Positions 28,501 through 36,660 of a stretch of 64,000 nt of DNA are shown here, piece after piece. The DNA comes from Scytonema hofmannii PCC 7110 (lineage in GTDB: Bacteria; Cyanobacteriota; Cyanobacteriia; Cyanobacteriales; Nostocaceae), in the NCBI RefSeq assembly GCF_000346485.2, contig NZ_KQ976354.1, positions 10,250,341 through 10,314,340 of the forward strand, given 5' to 3'. The notes under the pieces were generated by a model. It had not been told where the DNA came from. It made no database searches and worked only from the letters and a program-made list of their open reading frames with translations. Each line of letters opens with the position of its first letter. Within the stretch, counting starts at the first letter, position 1. Made by a program: the position numbers and the translations under genes.

Positions 28501-28853
28501 GACCACCCGTGATGATTCTCTCCTTAAAAGCTGGAGGAGTAGGATTGAATTTGACAAGAGCCAACCACGTTTTCCACTTTGATAGATGGTGGAATCCAGC
28601 AGTGGAAAATCAGGCAACAGATAGAGTCTTTCGGATCGGTCAAACACGCAACGTACAGGTACATAAATTTGTCTGTACTGGGACTCTTGAGGAGAAGATT
28701 CACGACATGATTGAAAGTAAAAAACAACTTGCAGAACAAGTTGTAGGTGCAGGAGAAGATTGGCTGACAGAAATGGATACCAACCAACTTCGCAACTTAC
28801 TAATTCTCGATCGCAATGCCGTGATAGAAGAAGATGAAATGGTTAGTGGTTAG
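25584..28853 (+). CDS. SNF2-family DEAD/DEAH-box helicase/ATPase
   Basis: A 1089-residue Swi2/Snf2-type DNA translocase. The N-terminal 590 residues are the variable bacterial SNF2-associated region. The ATPase core follows: motif I in CLADDMGLGKS near 632, motif Ia LLVCPTSVLGNWEREV, motif II LDEAQNVKN near 733, motif III ALTGTPVENR, and in lobe 2 LFLYGSTSKKHREE, LSLKAGGVGLNLTRA near 985 and TDRVFRIGQTRNVQVH. It probably remodels protein-DNA complexes in repair, replication or defence. It is followed by a SWIM-finger protein, a common bacterial pairing. A heptamer array is embedded in frame in the N-terminal region (about residues 238-250). Confidence 0.93.
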   Translation: MAILHGSWVIKDRGSCLFIWGETWRTLGTDSGISSSLAEVPQHPLAMTPVELFEWLRSRNITVETLNITSPQNGQKTTQNGRTKKSTGTAINLPTLSQVIALPTYIQNDGQEETVAISPAHSATLGTENDTPKYLQPWTVEGFCLNPEAAIKFLTSLPLNINDETSHFLGGDLRFWAQIARWSLDLISRCKFLPTLQQQPDNSTVAKWQALLDSAQDGTRLEKFSQLMPLACRMYQQGVGSREWGVGSGGTSVYIDLPIEPQDLLLDFLNSTVDAQIRGMVGSQAPVEARMMASVPPTIRQWLLSLTAVTNTVNGDSFGVERLEAALKAWTLPLQYQVGTKHQFRTCFELRPPELNQQDWILAYFLQAADDPKFLLDAATIWNQSVEKLVYRNRTIEQPQETFLRGLGLASRLYSPIASSLETPNPEFCRLNPVQAYEFIKSMVWRFEDGGLGVVLPNTLENRGNIANRLGLKVTAQTPKKTKERLGLQSLLNFKWELAIGGQTLSKAEFDKLVALNSPLVEINGEWVELRSQDIKTAQTFFASRKEQMALSLEDALRISMGDTQVVEKLPVVSFEASGALQELVTTLTNNKAVEPIPAPASFQGKLRPYQERGVAWLAFLERWGLGACLADDMGLGKSIEFIAFALHLKEQEALENPTLLVCPTSVLGNWEREVKKFAPNLKVLQYHGDKRPKGKEFAEVAKKHDLIITSYSLVQRDVKSLQGVSWQMLVLDEAQNVKNAEAKQSQAVRLLEATFRIALTGTPVENRLQELWSILDFLNPGYLGNKQFFQRRFAIPIEKYGDTASLTQLRSLVQPFILRRLKTDREIIQDLPEKQEMTIFCGLTAEQAKLYQKVVEDSLAEIDSAEGLQRRGMILGLLSKLKQICNHPAHYLKQDSLVKYHSGKLQRLEEMLEVAIAGGDRALIFTQFAEWGKLLQPYLEKQLKRETLFLYGSTSKKHREEMIDRFQHDPQGPPVMILSLKAGGVGLNLTRANHVFHFDRWWNPAVENQATDRVFRIGQTRNVQVHKFVCTGTLEEKIHDMIESKKQLAEQVVGAGEDWLTEMDTNQLRNLLILDRNAVIEEDEMVSG
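26294..26332. repeat. GGGAGTA/GGGAGTG heptamer array inside the SNF2 gene
   Basis: About five heptamers of the same type as at 789-851 lie inside the coding frame. They encode GVGSREWGVGSGG, a low-complexity insertion within the variable N-terminal domain. The frame is preserved. Confidence 0.9.
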
Positions 28854-28906
28854 TAGGGGCGCAAGGCCGCCGCGCCCGTACAGTAGTTAGTAGCTGCTAA
28901 TCACAA

Positions 28907-28941
28907 CCAACAACCAACAACCAACAACCAACAACCAACAA
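28907..28941. repeat. CCAACAA tandem array abutting a start codon
   Basis: Five exact CCAACAA copies end at the base before the ATG of the SWIM gene. The normal Shine-Dalgarno position is thus replaced by the repeat. A degraded GGGGCGCAAGGC palindrome lies just upstream. Confidence 0.95.
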
Positions 28942-29790
28942 ATGTCAAATCAAACACTGCAAGCTAGTAGAGAATGGTGGTCACAAAGGTGGCTTGATTT
29001 GTTAGATTCTTATCGGTTTAAAAAGCGGTTGGAACGTGGCAGAATCTATGCACGCGAGGGAAACGTTCTCAGTATTGAATTTAAAGGTGCAAGGGTTTTA
29101 GCTAAAGTTCAAGGAAGTGAAGCAGAACCCTATAAAGTTTCGCTTTCCCTCGACCCCTTTAGTAATGAGGAATGGGGTTATGCATCTGAAACTATGTCTC
29201 AAAAGGCAATTTTCTCGGCAAAGTTGTTGGCAGGAGAAATGCCGCAAAATATAGAAGAGGTTTTTACTACCAATGGTCTTTCTCTCTTCCCTTTTACCTT
29301 ATCTGATGTTCACAGTAAATGTTCTTGTCCTGACAAAGCAAATCCATGCAAACATGTTGCAGCAGTATATTATCAGTTAGGCGATCGCTTTAGTGAAGAC
29401 CCGTTTGTTCTTTTTCAATTACGAGGACGTACCAAAGACCAGATTATTCGCAGTTTACGTGAGTTACGTAGTGTAGGAAATAATGTAGAGACGTTACATA
29501 GAGATAATGGAGAACTTCAGCATGATGAGTCCCAACAGACTACTTCTAGTTTACAAACACTGAGTTCTTTTTGGCAATACGATGAACCCCTTGAATCTTC
29601 TTTGGTAGTGATTGCACCATCAGGTAGCGAAACTGTTTTAGATGCTTTAGGAGCAATTCCTTTAGCTAAAGAAGAGGAAAAAACAGCAAACTTGACGACT
29701 GCTGATGTAGTGATGAAGTATTTAGATGCAGTTTACAAAGATGTCAGCCAGAAGGCGTTTCTAACAGCTATGAACGTAGGCGGGGGATAA
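28942..29790 (+). CDS. SWIM zinc-finger protein
   Basis: A 282-residue protein with a SWIM finger (CSCPDKANPCKHVAAVYY, near 127-145; Cys-x-Cys-x6-Cys-x-His), which binds zinc and probably DNA or protein partners. The N-terminal half is the typical domain found next to bacterial SNF2 helicases (SREWWSQRWLDLLDSYRF). It lies 88 bp after the SNF2 gene on the same strand and is probably a functional partner. The ATG at 28942 has no Shine-Dalgarno because a CCAACAA array abuts it. The C-terminal part is acidic and shows no known motif. Confidence 0.9.
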   Translation: MSNQTLQASREWWSQRWLDLLDSYRFKKRLERGRIYAREGNVLSIEFKGARVLAKVQGSEAEPYKVSLSLDPFSNEEWGYASETMSQKAIFSAKLLAGEMPQNIEEVFTTNGLSLFPFTLSDVHSKCSCPDKANPCKHVAAVYYQLGDRFSEDPFVLFQLRGRTKDQIIRSLRELRSVGNNVETLHRDNGELQHDESQQTTSSLQTLSSFWQYDEPLESSLVVIAPSGSETVLDALGAIPLAKEEEKTANLTTADVVMKYLDAVYKDVSQKAFLTAMNVGGG

Positions 29791-29875
29791 GGGGGAAAAT
29801 TTTGTTTAATACTGTAGTGATATTGACATATGGTGATTGAATGGTAAAGAGGCATAATCACCCAATAAAGCCAAA

Positions 29876-30175
29876 ATGGAACTTCAAACCAAGATTATTA
29901 CAGTAGAACTTGCTGATGGTACAAATGTTCGAGTAGAAGCTACACAAATAGGCGATCGTAAAATCAATTTTCAGTCTCGACCTTTTGAGGAAGTCACAAG
30001 TACTATTGAATCCTTATCGAAGGAAATTGCAGAATCAGTGCATAAAGTTAAGCCAGATAGAGCCAGCGTGAAATTTGGTATTGATATTGCAGTTGAATCT
30101 GGTAAATTGACGGCTTTAATGGTAAAGGGTGCAAGTAATGCCAATATAGAGATTACTTTGGAATGGGGTAAGTGA
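29876..30175 (+). CDS. Trypco1-like (CU044_2847 family) small protein
   Basis: A 99-residue protein with the pattern ITVELADGTNVRVEA and the C-terminal block VKFGIDIAVESGKLTALMVK followed by NIEITLEWG. From memory this is the trypco1/CU044_2847 family, described as an effector-associated adaptor domain in bacterial conflict systems. No protease or NTPase partner is fused to it. It lies 85 bp after the SWIM gene on the same strand and is convergent with the Septu-like pair. Confidence 0.7.
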   Translation: MELQTKIITVELADGTNVRVEATQIGDRKINFQSRPFEEVTSTIESLSKEIAESVHKVKPDRASVKFGIDIAVESGKLTALMVKGASNANIEITLEWGK

Positions 30176-30204
30176 GTTAATGATAAAAATATCCTAAAAT
30201 TTTT

Positions 30205-30262
30205 TGTGGTACGGGCATCTTGCCCGTTACCGATAAAAGACGGGCAAGATGCCCGTACCACA
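30205..30262. repeat. Perfect 22-bp inverted repeat between convergent genes
   Basis: Left arm 30205-30226 begins TGTGGTACGGGCATCTTG and right arm 30241-30262 is its exact complement; the loop is 14 bases. Placed between two convergent genes, it can terminate transcription from both sides. The GGGCATCTTGCCC unit is a widespread cyanobacterial repeat. Confidence 0.9.
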
Positions 30263-30299
30263 AGATAAAATGATTGATTACTTGCAGTTCCCTTCACTC

Positions 30300-30944
30300 T
30301 CAAAAATACTGCTTGAGTGTATAGGTAATGGCTGCTGAAAAGGGTGTAAACCGTCCGCCTGAATCTTGTTTATCATAGGCTTGAGCAAGTAACTGTATTT
30401 CTGCGCCTGTTAACCCATTAGTAGCTTGCAGTACTGCGTCAATGGCTGCACGTCTCAGCTTTCTTAACTTATTAATGTCAAGTGCCAGTTTTTGAATGGT
30501 TGTTTTAGCAGACGCTTGCTTTTGTGGGTCATCTGTGGGTAAAATTTCTCCAGATCCAGAGTACTTAAAGTAATCCGGACAATTTGGATCTAAAGGAGAA
30601 ATCATCAGTTCCTCGTCAAACCAAGCTTGTTTTTTGTGCCCGCAATGGACTGGTACGCGAGGTCTTTCTTCATCTTCTCCCTGACACGAAGCGATAAGAT
30701 TTGTGTATTCAAATGTGAGCTGTTTGTATACACTCTTGGGTCTATAGTGTTCTATATGACATTGCTTTCTAGCAATGGGTCTACCACAGTAGCAACAAAT
30801 ATAACCTTGTTCTTGTAGAAGAGAGAAATACACATCGTCTTTCACACCTTTAGCGAAAGATTTCCAATCAGGTATTCGACTCCCAAGCTTCTGCTTCCAT
30901 TTGGTTAAGCTATCTGGTTCTCGGCTTTTTTGAATGTGTTTCAT
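30300..30944 (-). CDS. ptuB: HNH nuclease, Septu PtuB-like (TIGR02646 type)
   Basis: A 214-residue HNH-fold protein. The zinc/HNH core is YICCYCGRPIARKQCHIEHY followed by RPKS (His-Ile-Glu-His), with the second part at PLDPNCPDYF. This matches the TIGR02646 family that works as PtuB beside the PtuA ATPase in Septu anti-phage defence. It overlaps the ATPase gene by four bases (ATGA), so the two are translationally coupled. The role is inferred from the pair; cleavage of phage nucleic acid is the expected output. Confidence 0.8.
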   Translation of the reverse strand: MKHIQKSREPDSLTKWKQKLGSRIPDWKSFAKGVKDDVYFSLLQEQGYICCYCGRPIARKQCHIEHYRPKSVYKQLTFEYTNLIASCQGEDEERPRVPVHCGHKKQAWFDEELMISPLDPNCPDYFKYSGSGEILPTDDPQKQASAKTTIQKLALDINKLRKLRRAAIDAVLQATNGLTGAEIQLLAQAYDKQDSGGRFTPFSAAITYTLKQYF

Positions 30945-32347
30945 CTGTTTAAAACTTCCTTGCGGCGGATCAGTACATCTGCTCGTACAAATTCCGGATC
31001 GTCTTCTCCAATTTCATCTGCCAAATTTTGGCGCAATTGTTTGGCACTATCGAGATTCCCCCGATCGATTAATCTAAAAAGATGCACCAGACTATCTTTA
31101 ATCTGTTGAGGTCTTTCAGCGACACCCATGATGTCTTCTAAAATGGTATTGCTATCCCTGCCAAAAGAACTTTCTGGTTGTTGGGCAATAATACCATCAG
31201 GTGTTGTTTCTAGAAGAAAGATATTATCAGCTTGAACGTGACTGACAACTTGTGGTGAGTGGGTTGTGATAATAAATTGACAATTGGGGAATGTTCTGGT
31301 AATAGCAGGAATAATTTCCCGTTGCCATTTTGGATGCAGGTGAAGTTCAATTTCATCGATTAAAACAACACCGTTCCCTTGCAGTGGATTGTCTAAACTT
31401 GGATTGGCAATTGCCAACCGCCTTGCTAAATCTCCTACCAAGGCTAGCAAGCATTTTTCACCATCAGATAATTGACTGACGATGAATTCTCTACCTTGTT
31501 TTTTGACAGTCATTCGCAGAGGCGATCGCTCAACGCGCAAGTCAGAAAAATCTGGTTGCATTGAGGAAACTGCATTTCTCACTGCTTCTAACTGTTTGTC
31601 TCTGCGATCGGAATTATCCCGGCGCAATTCATTTTCTAAATCTTCGCGATTTCGGAACCATTCAAAAAAGCCTTTGAAGTCAATTCTTCCACCCGTTAAT
31701 GCTTGGTCGTAAGCATTTGTTTGTTGAAAAGAAAATGCTTCAGCAATTTCCAAAGGCATATCAAGAACAGCGCGGTTTACTGGGTAGTAAATTGCTAAAG
31801 GTATGTTGGCATTCTCGTTGGCTACCAGATGACTTCTAATTTCGTTAGCTGCTTTTTCTAAATCTTCTAGAAAGTCTTCGCTTGTCTCCTGACCTTCTAT
31901 TTGATTGAAGTCTTCTAATAGCGATTCCAAAGCCAGTTTTAAATTTTTTTGTCCAGCCCGCTTTTGTAAAGGTTGTTCTCTCTTATCCAATAAAGCTTTA
32001 ATTTCTTCCAATCTTCTTGCTGCTGAACTTTCAGGAGATTGGTCTTGTGTTTTAACCTCACTTAAAGACCAAGTTAAATCTTGTTCTTCATTTAGAGAAA
32101 TTGTGATTTCAATTTGAGTCTCTTGACTGCCATTTGTTACATCTTCTTCGCTTAAAGAACGCATAAATTCTATAGAATCTTGAATTCGTCCTGTAAGCTG
32201 AGACAAAAGAATAGCAAGACAATCAAGGATACTGGATTTTCCCACACCATTGACACCGATAAGTACAGTTGGACCTGTTTCACAAAAATCCAACGTTAGA
32301 TCGCCGATTCCACGGAATGAAGACATTTTTAGGTGTTTGACTTTCAT
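30941..32347 (-). CDS. ptuA: AAA ATPase with SMC-like core, Septu PtuA-like
   Basis: A 468-residue ATPase with Walker A LIGVNGVGKSSILD at residues 31-44 and a coiled middle part (about 95-185). The ABC-like signature region is SQLSDGEKCLLALVGDLAR near 295, Walker B is VVLIDEIELHLHPKWQ, and IITTHSPQVVSH serves as switch. This is the OLD/RecF-like layout of PtuA. It is followed by the PtuB-like gene with a four-base overlap. The ATPase is thought to sense infection and control the HNH nuclease. Start is ATG at 32347; TTTTGGATTTTAG-type repeats fill the upstream region. Confidence 0.82.
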   Translation of the reverse strand: MKVKHLKMSSFRGIGDLTLDFCETGPTVLIGVNGVGKSSILDCLAILLSQLTGRIQDSIEFMRSLSEEDVTNGSQETQIEITISLNEEQDLTWSLSEVKTQDQSPESSAARRLEEIKALLDKREQPLQKRAGQKNLKLALESLLEDFNQIEGQETSEDFLEDLEKAANEIRSHLVANENANIPLAIYYPVNRAVLDMPLEIAEAFSFQQTNAYDQALTGGRIDFKGFFEWFRNREDLENELRRDNSDRRDKQLEAVRNAVSSMQPDFSDLRVERSPLRMTVKKQGREFIVSQLSDGEKCLLALVGDLARRLAIANPSLDNPLQGNGVVLIDEIELHLHPKWQREIIPAITRTFPNCQFIITTHSPQVVSHVQADNIFLLETTPDGIIAQQPESSFGRDSNTILEDIMGVAERPQQIKDSLVHLFRLIDRGNLDSAKQLRQNLADEIGEDDPEFVRADVLIRRKEVLNR

Positions 32348-32424
32348 AGAATTTTGGATTTTAGATTTTAGATTTTGGATTTTGGATTGAAAAGCTTGGT
32401 AGTTTAACTAGTCTGCTAAAATAC

Positions 32425-32461
32425 AAATTTATCTGCGTCCATCCGCGTTCATCTGCGGTTA
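32425..32461. repeat. CTGCGTCCATCCGCG-type dispersed repeat
   Basis: ATTTATCTGCGTCCATCCGC followed by GTTCATCTGCGGTTAA. A related copy is at 44457-44488 and a reverse-complement copy is inside the NRPS at 19891-19925. Confidence 0.8.
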
Positions 32462-32509
32462 ATTCCTTCCTCCTGTACCTCACGAATGTGAAAATTGCTA
32501 TAATTTATC

Positions 32510-33448
32510 TCAAATTAATATAATACCTTTATCAAAAATGCGGTTATCGGTGTCGATACCACTGATTTCTATTCTATCTGTATAAACCTCATAAGCGGCA
32601 AAACTTAGCTTTTGTGCAGCAAAATCTGTCCAGTCTGAATGTCCTACAGGACGAGTTCCCGCACCCCCACCACAAATTAAATAAGTTGTTCCATTAATAG
32701 CTTTTGTGCGCTCGTAATGGTGTTCGTGACCGTTAATATAGAGTTGGACTCCGTATTTTTGAAACAGTGGCGTGAATATTTTAATAAAAGTTGGATTATT
32801 ACCATAAACACCCGATGCATAAATCGGATGATGACCGTATACAATTTTCCAAGGTGCGTTAGAGCGACTTAATTCATTCTCTAACCATATTAGCTGATTT
32901 TTCCAATCAGCGTTGTTGTTGGTATCTAAAGCAAAAAATTGTATGCGATCGCTCTTAGCGCAAGCCGTACCCGGCTTATCGCGACGAAAAGTGTAGAAGC
33001 GCCCCAACATATTAAAGTTAACATATTTTATTTGAGGATAGCCATTGTCTGTGCGAATATCGTGATTTCCCAAAACAGCTTGAAATTTCACGCCTTTTTG
33101 AAGCAAAGATGCATAGGGACGCTCAAAAACTTCATTAATTTTTTCTATTTCGCCGTTAGTATATATATTATCTCCTGCAAGTAGAATGAGATCGTAGGGG
33201 TTTTGGCTGTGATACTCAGTCATTGCTCTAGCTACAGAATACTGACCCCTATCGCCAGTTCCTGTATCTGCAACAGAAACAAAACGAAGTAACAAATCTT
33301 TTGTTTTTGGTTTAGCAGAGACTACTGTATTTGCCACAGCAGCAGTATAAGTATAATTGCTATTTTGACGACCTAAAAAACTGATAACACCTGCACCAAG
33401 GGTAGTTAAACTACCAAAAAGAAAAAATCGACGACGTTTTAGTTTCAC
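32510..33448 (-). CDS. Secreted metallophosphoesterase, purple acid phosphatase-like
   Basis: A 312-residue calcineurin-like phosphoesterase of the small tartrate-resistant acid phosphatase type. It begins with a twin-arginine-like leader (KRRRFFLFGSLTTLGAGVI). Metal ligands lie in FVSVADTGTGD, LLAGDNIYTNGE, AVLGNHDIR, VYGHHPIYAS and YINGHEHHYER, matching the five purple acid phosphatase blocks. Probably exported to the periplasm for phosphate scavenging. GTG start at 33448. It is followed on the same strand, after a spacer, by the Septu-like genes but is probably independent of them. Confidence 0.85.
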   Translation of the reverse strand: MKLKRRRFFLFGSLTTLGAGVISFLGRQNSNYTYTAAVANTVVSAKPKTKDLLLRFVSVADTGTGDRGQYSVARAMTEYHSQNPYDLILLAGDNIYTNGEIEKINEVFERPYASLLQKGVKFQAVLGNHDIRTDNGYPQIKYVNFNMLGRFYTFRRDKPGTACAKSDRIQFFALDTNNNADWKNQLIWLENELSRSNAPWKIVYGHHPIYASGVYGNNPTFIKIFTPLFQKYGVQLYINGHEHHYERTKAINGTTYLICGGGAGTRPVGHSDWTDFAAQKLSFAAYEVYTDRIEISGIDTDNRIFDKGIILI

Positions 33449-33453
33449 AGTAT

Positions 33454-33490
33454 TTGGTTAGTGGTTAGTGGTTAGTGGTTACTGGTTAGT
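33454..33490. repeat. GGTTAGT tandem repeats
   Basis: About five imperfect GGTTAGT heptamers lie immediately upstream of the phosphatase start, followed by AATCCAAAATCC-type repeats at 33570-33598. Confidence 0.85.
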
Positions 33491-33649
33491 GGTTTGTAGA
33501 CAAATGACACAAACTTGAAAAAAGAATGCGATACGTAGTGTGAAATTTAGTATGGGGAAAGCTTTTCCAATCCAAAATCCAAAATCTAAAATCCAAAATG
33601 GTATGACAATATAAATTTCAACAAACATGACACTTGACCGGAAAAAAAT

Positions 33650-34879
33650 TTATGCACTGCAAAGGTTATTACCCAAACGATTGACACAAAAAGATTTTTC
33701 CTCAGATGTTAACTCATTCCATTCCACATCTCGGCGTAAAACGATACCATTGTGACCTGCTAAAAAGCGCGGTAATTGCTCGTATTGAATAACTTTTAGT
33801 GTTTGAATGTCATAAGTTGTATAGGTAGTTAATTCTGGTGAATTAAAGTTAATATCTAGCACGGTTAAAGATTTCAAACGGCGGGATCTGCTATCAATCA
33901 ATGGTCGAGGTCCAGAACCGAGTAGCCCCAAGTGGAGTAGCTGTAAGTTACCACGATGTCCCGGATAGTAAGTATGCTGATGACCGCTAATATAGGTGTG
34001 TACTTTGTACCGTTCTAGCATTGCTCGCAGTCGATCTGCATTATCCATCACGTTTCCTGGCTCGTTACGACCAACTGCAATTCCATATAAAGGCAAATGA
34101 CCGAGTAAAACTCGCATTTTGGCTGCTTGTGCTTTGGAACTAGCAAGAGTTTTTTCTACCCATTCCAACTTTTCTTTTGGAATGCGGCTAGAGGAACCAT
34201 CCCACACCAGGAAAAAGATATCTTTGTACTCAAAAGTGTAGTAAAAAGGAAATTCAAAACGGTCAACAAATTGAACGCCTGGGTCGTGTGTGGGATTGTT
34301 CCAGTACTCTGTTGCCAAGTCTCGCTCTTTTTGGTAAATAAAATTACCTTTGGCTCCTAAGGAGCTGGAAGCATCATGATTCCCAATGGTAAAACCAAAA
34401 GGAAGCTTAGCACGGCGAAGAGGGGCTGTAATGTGGTCATCAAAAGCAGCCCACATTGCCCGGATTTGTTTTTCTGATAGGGTTGATTTTTGTCCAGCCA
34501 CCATGTCTCCACCGCACAGAACGAGATCGGGTTGCCAAAAGGGAATCAACGCCATACCCTTATCCACTTCTGGATCGTAGTCCGTGGAACCATAAGCGCT
34601 ATTGAGATCGCTGATAACTAACAAACGCACATCGCCACGGTTCGGATTGAACAAACCATCCGCTCCAGCGTTTTTGACAATGGCAGCTGTTTCCGGAGGT
34701 AAAGATGACTGTGAAACTATTTGAGGTTGAGTTTGGGGAACAGTGGTTTCTTCTGGGGGTTGTACTGCAACAGGTACCTGTGGTGATTTAACCGATTGAC
34801 AGGCATGCAATCCAAAGGAAAGACACAGCACCAAAGCAATTCCAAAAAAGATTTGAGGAAAAAATAGTCGAAAACGCAT
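33650..34879 (-). CDS. Lipoprotein metallophosphoesterase
   Basis: A 409-residue protein with a lipoprotein signal (hydrophobic stretch, then LHACQS, Cys at about 27). A Pro/Gln-rich spacer follows, then a calcineurin-like domain with LLVISDLNSAYG, VLCGGDMVAG, TIGNHDASSS, LLGHLPLYG and YISGHQHTYYPG as metal-binding blocks. It is probably anchored in a membrane facing the periplasm. The substrate is unknown. It precedes the TRAP-like phosphatase on the same strand with a 200-bp gap; the two may serve related phosphate or nucleotide hydrolysis. Confidence 0.85.
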   Translation of the reverse strand: MRFRLFFPQIFFGIALVLCLSFGLHACQSVKSPQVPVAVQPPEETTVPQTQPQIVSQSSLPPETAAIVKNAGADGLFNPNRGDVRLLVISDLNSAYGSTDYDPEVDKGMALIPFWQPDLVLCGGDMVAGQKSTLSEKQIRAMWAAFDDHITAPLRRAKLPFGFTIGNHDASSSLGAKGNFIYQKERDLATEYWNNPTHDPGVQFVDRFEFPFYYTFEYKDIFFLVWDGSSSRIPKEKLEWVEKTLASSKAQAAKMRVLLGHLPLYGIAVGRNEPGNVMDNADRLRAMLERYKVHTYISGHQHTYYPGHRGNLQLLHLGLLGSGPRPLIDSRSRRLKSLTVLDINFNSPELTTYTTYDIQTLKVIQYEQLPRFLAGHNGIVLRRDVEWNELTSEEKSFCVNRLGNNLCSA

Positions 34880-35045
34880 CCCGTTTCGAGTCCAAGAAGA
34901 AGTTTACGCAATACCATAACTTATATCTTGCACCAACTTCAAAAACCGGGTTTCTTGCAAAATGGAAATTTTCTTACCTCTACTCCCTACTCCCTACTCC
35001 CTATTTTCAAATGCTGATTCAAATCGTTCTGTTAATTTCATGGTT

Positions 35046-36407
35046 TTATCGATCGTGGTAGAGGTTAAATTCTGTAGCAACATCATCGGCTATACTTTTT
35101 CTTAATTCCCAAGGCATAATGACTTCAGCTTTTGGTCGCCATGCTCGTATACGCATACTGACGTTGTTATCGCCGTGTCGGTAGTTGAGGCGATAGTAAG
35201 CATCTTTATGTGAACGATTTTCTAGAATTTTGAGCAATGTCTGTTGTTGTTCTGGTTGCTTTGTATTTTGCTGGATCAGATTCTTGGCTTGCTTGTAGCT
35301 AATCGCCTCAAAAGTTTCGTGTCGGAAGGTATTTTGGATATAGCGATCGTGAAAATTTCGGTCAAATCGTAAGAGCATCAGTTGGGAGGGTAAATAGAAA
35401 TCGAACCCCCACGCTTTGGACATTTCTATAGCAATGTCATCTGGGTTCGGTAAAGATGCTTGTTGATAGCACTTCTGTAAATTTGAGGGAATGGCTGAGT
35501 TTGCCCATTCTAAGGCAATCATATCGTGAATGCGATCGAGGCGAAAATTGTACCAATCCGTTTTTCGTTCGGGGCTTTGACCGTAAGCACACAGATAAAC
35601 TGCTCTCTGGACGTAGTAGATGCAGACTGGGTAAACTATGCAATCAAGAGTGTTTCCCAACCTGGCGCTTTTGTAAGTGAGTTTAATTGGTGAGACTGGA
35701 GTTTTTGCCCAAAGCTGTCTTAACTTGTATTGCCAATCCTCAACCATATCAATGGTGCTGCGGGGAATGACATAATCAAGTTGTAGGAACAAGCGTTGCA
35801 CGCCGTTGATTTTTTGGGCGTGGGTTTCTGCGATGGCAACCAAATCTTCCTGTAAAAAGTTTAGTTCATAAGCACTGAGTTGGGTAGCTGTGGCTTCATC
35901 TTGAGAACTTACGGGACGTGGTGGAAATTCCCGCACGCGATGGTATTTTTGGGCTTTGTATTGCAGCCAGCCAAGTTCAGCGAGAGTTTCCAAATCACCT
36001 TGGAGAGAACGACGAGTTACACCGAACAAGCGCTGTTGTAGCTGTTTGTCCAGATGGGATAAATCCATACCAGTGTGAGCAAGCATCAATCCCTTCCACT
36101 GGTGAGCAGCAATGCTGGTTTTCTCACTAAATAACCACTCGGCTGTGGTTTTGGAACACGGACAAAGAGAGTCATGTGGTTTGGGGATGATATCTCCTTT
36201 TGGGTGCGTGGGAGTGAAGAATGCATCCCGCCATTCTGCATAGGTGAAAGAATCGTCTAAAACCAACCGCTTTTGGCTGTTTCCGTAGAGCGATCGCAAC
36301 CATACCCACAAGCGAATTGCCCGCAATAGGTTCTGTTTGAGCGAACCTCGTGCCAACCACTGCAATAATTCTACATGGGGAAGATCTTGAAAAACTTGTT
36401 CAGACAC
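35046..36407 (-). CDS. TIGR03985 family CRISPR-associated protein (WYL-like regulator)
   Basis: A 453-residue cyanobacterial protein that I recognise from the N-terminus LPHVELLQWLARGSLKQNL followed by RAIRLWVWLRSLYG. The middle part (LFGVTRRSLQGDLETLAELG) is a winged-helix-like DNA-binding segment, and the C-terminal half resembles a WYL ligand-binding domain, ending WRPKAEVIMPWELRKSIADD. Such proteins are thought to regulate CRISPR loci. There is no CRISPR array or Cas effector in the window. The start is GTG at 36407. Function here is inferred from family membership only. Confidence 0.7.
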   Translation of the reverse strand: MSEQVFQDLPHVELLQWLARGSLKQNLLRAIRLWVWLRSLYGNSQKRLVLDDSFTYAEWRDAFFTPTHPKGDIIPKPHDSLCPCSKTTAEWLFSEKTSIAAHQWKGLMLAHTGMDLSHLDKQLQQRLFGVTRRSLQGDLETLAELGWLQYKAQKYHRVREFPPRPVSSQDEATATQLSAYELNFLQEDLVAIAETHAQKINGVQRLFLQLDYVIPRSTIDMVEDWQYKLRQLWAKTPVSPIKLTYKSARLGNTLDCIVYPVCIYYVQRAVYLCAYGQSPERKTDWYNFRLDRIHDMIALEWANSAIPSNLQKCYQQASLPNPDDIAIEMSKAWGFDFYLPSQLMLLRFDRNFHDRYIQNTFRHETFEAISYKQAKNLIQQNTKQPEQQQTLLKILENRSHKDAYYRLNYRHGDNNVSMRIRAWRPKAEVIMPWELRKSIADDVATEFNLYHDR

Positions 36408-36660
36408 TAGCCGAATTCCTGTAGGTGTAACTTTCTCTAGGATAAAGTCAATTGGAAGCAGAGTTTTCCAAGAAGGAACATATTCGCCCTCATCCCCAGC
36501 CCTTCTCCCTTAGGGAGAAGGGAGTCAGAATCTATTCTTTGTCTTCAAAAAGTATCTACAATGTATATACTAAAATAGAATAAATCACATAAGTCCATTT
36601 GTGTGAGGTTTGCATTTAGATTTGTAATTCTCTAAGGAAAACAATTTAAGGTATTGATTT
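36408..36660. other. Divergent intergenic region with a 10-bp palindrome
   Basis: Holds promoters of the TIGR03985 gene and of mazEF. A palindrome CCCTTCTCCC-N3-GGGAGAAGGG lies at 36500-36522, a common intergenic repeat in cyanobacteria. No other structure seen. Confidence 0.55.

Noticed and set aside
28907-28941. Possible CRISPR array
   Set aside because: A 7-bp perfect tandem repeat has no spacers; no repeat-spacer pattern occurs anywhere in the window.
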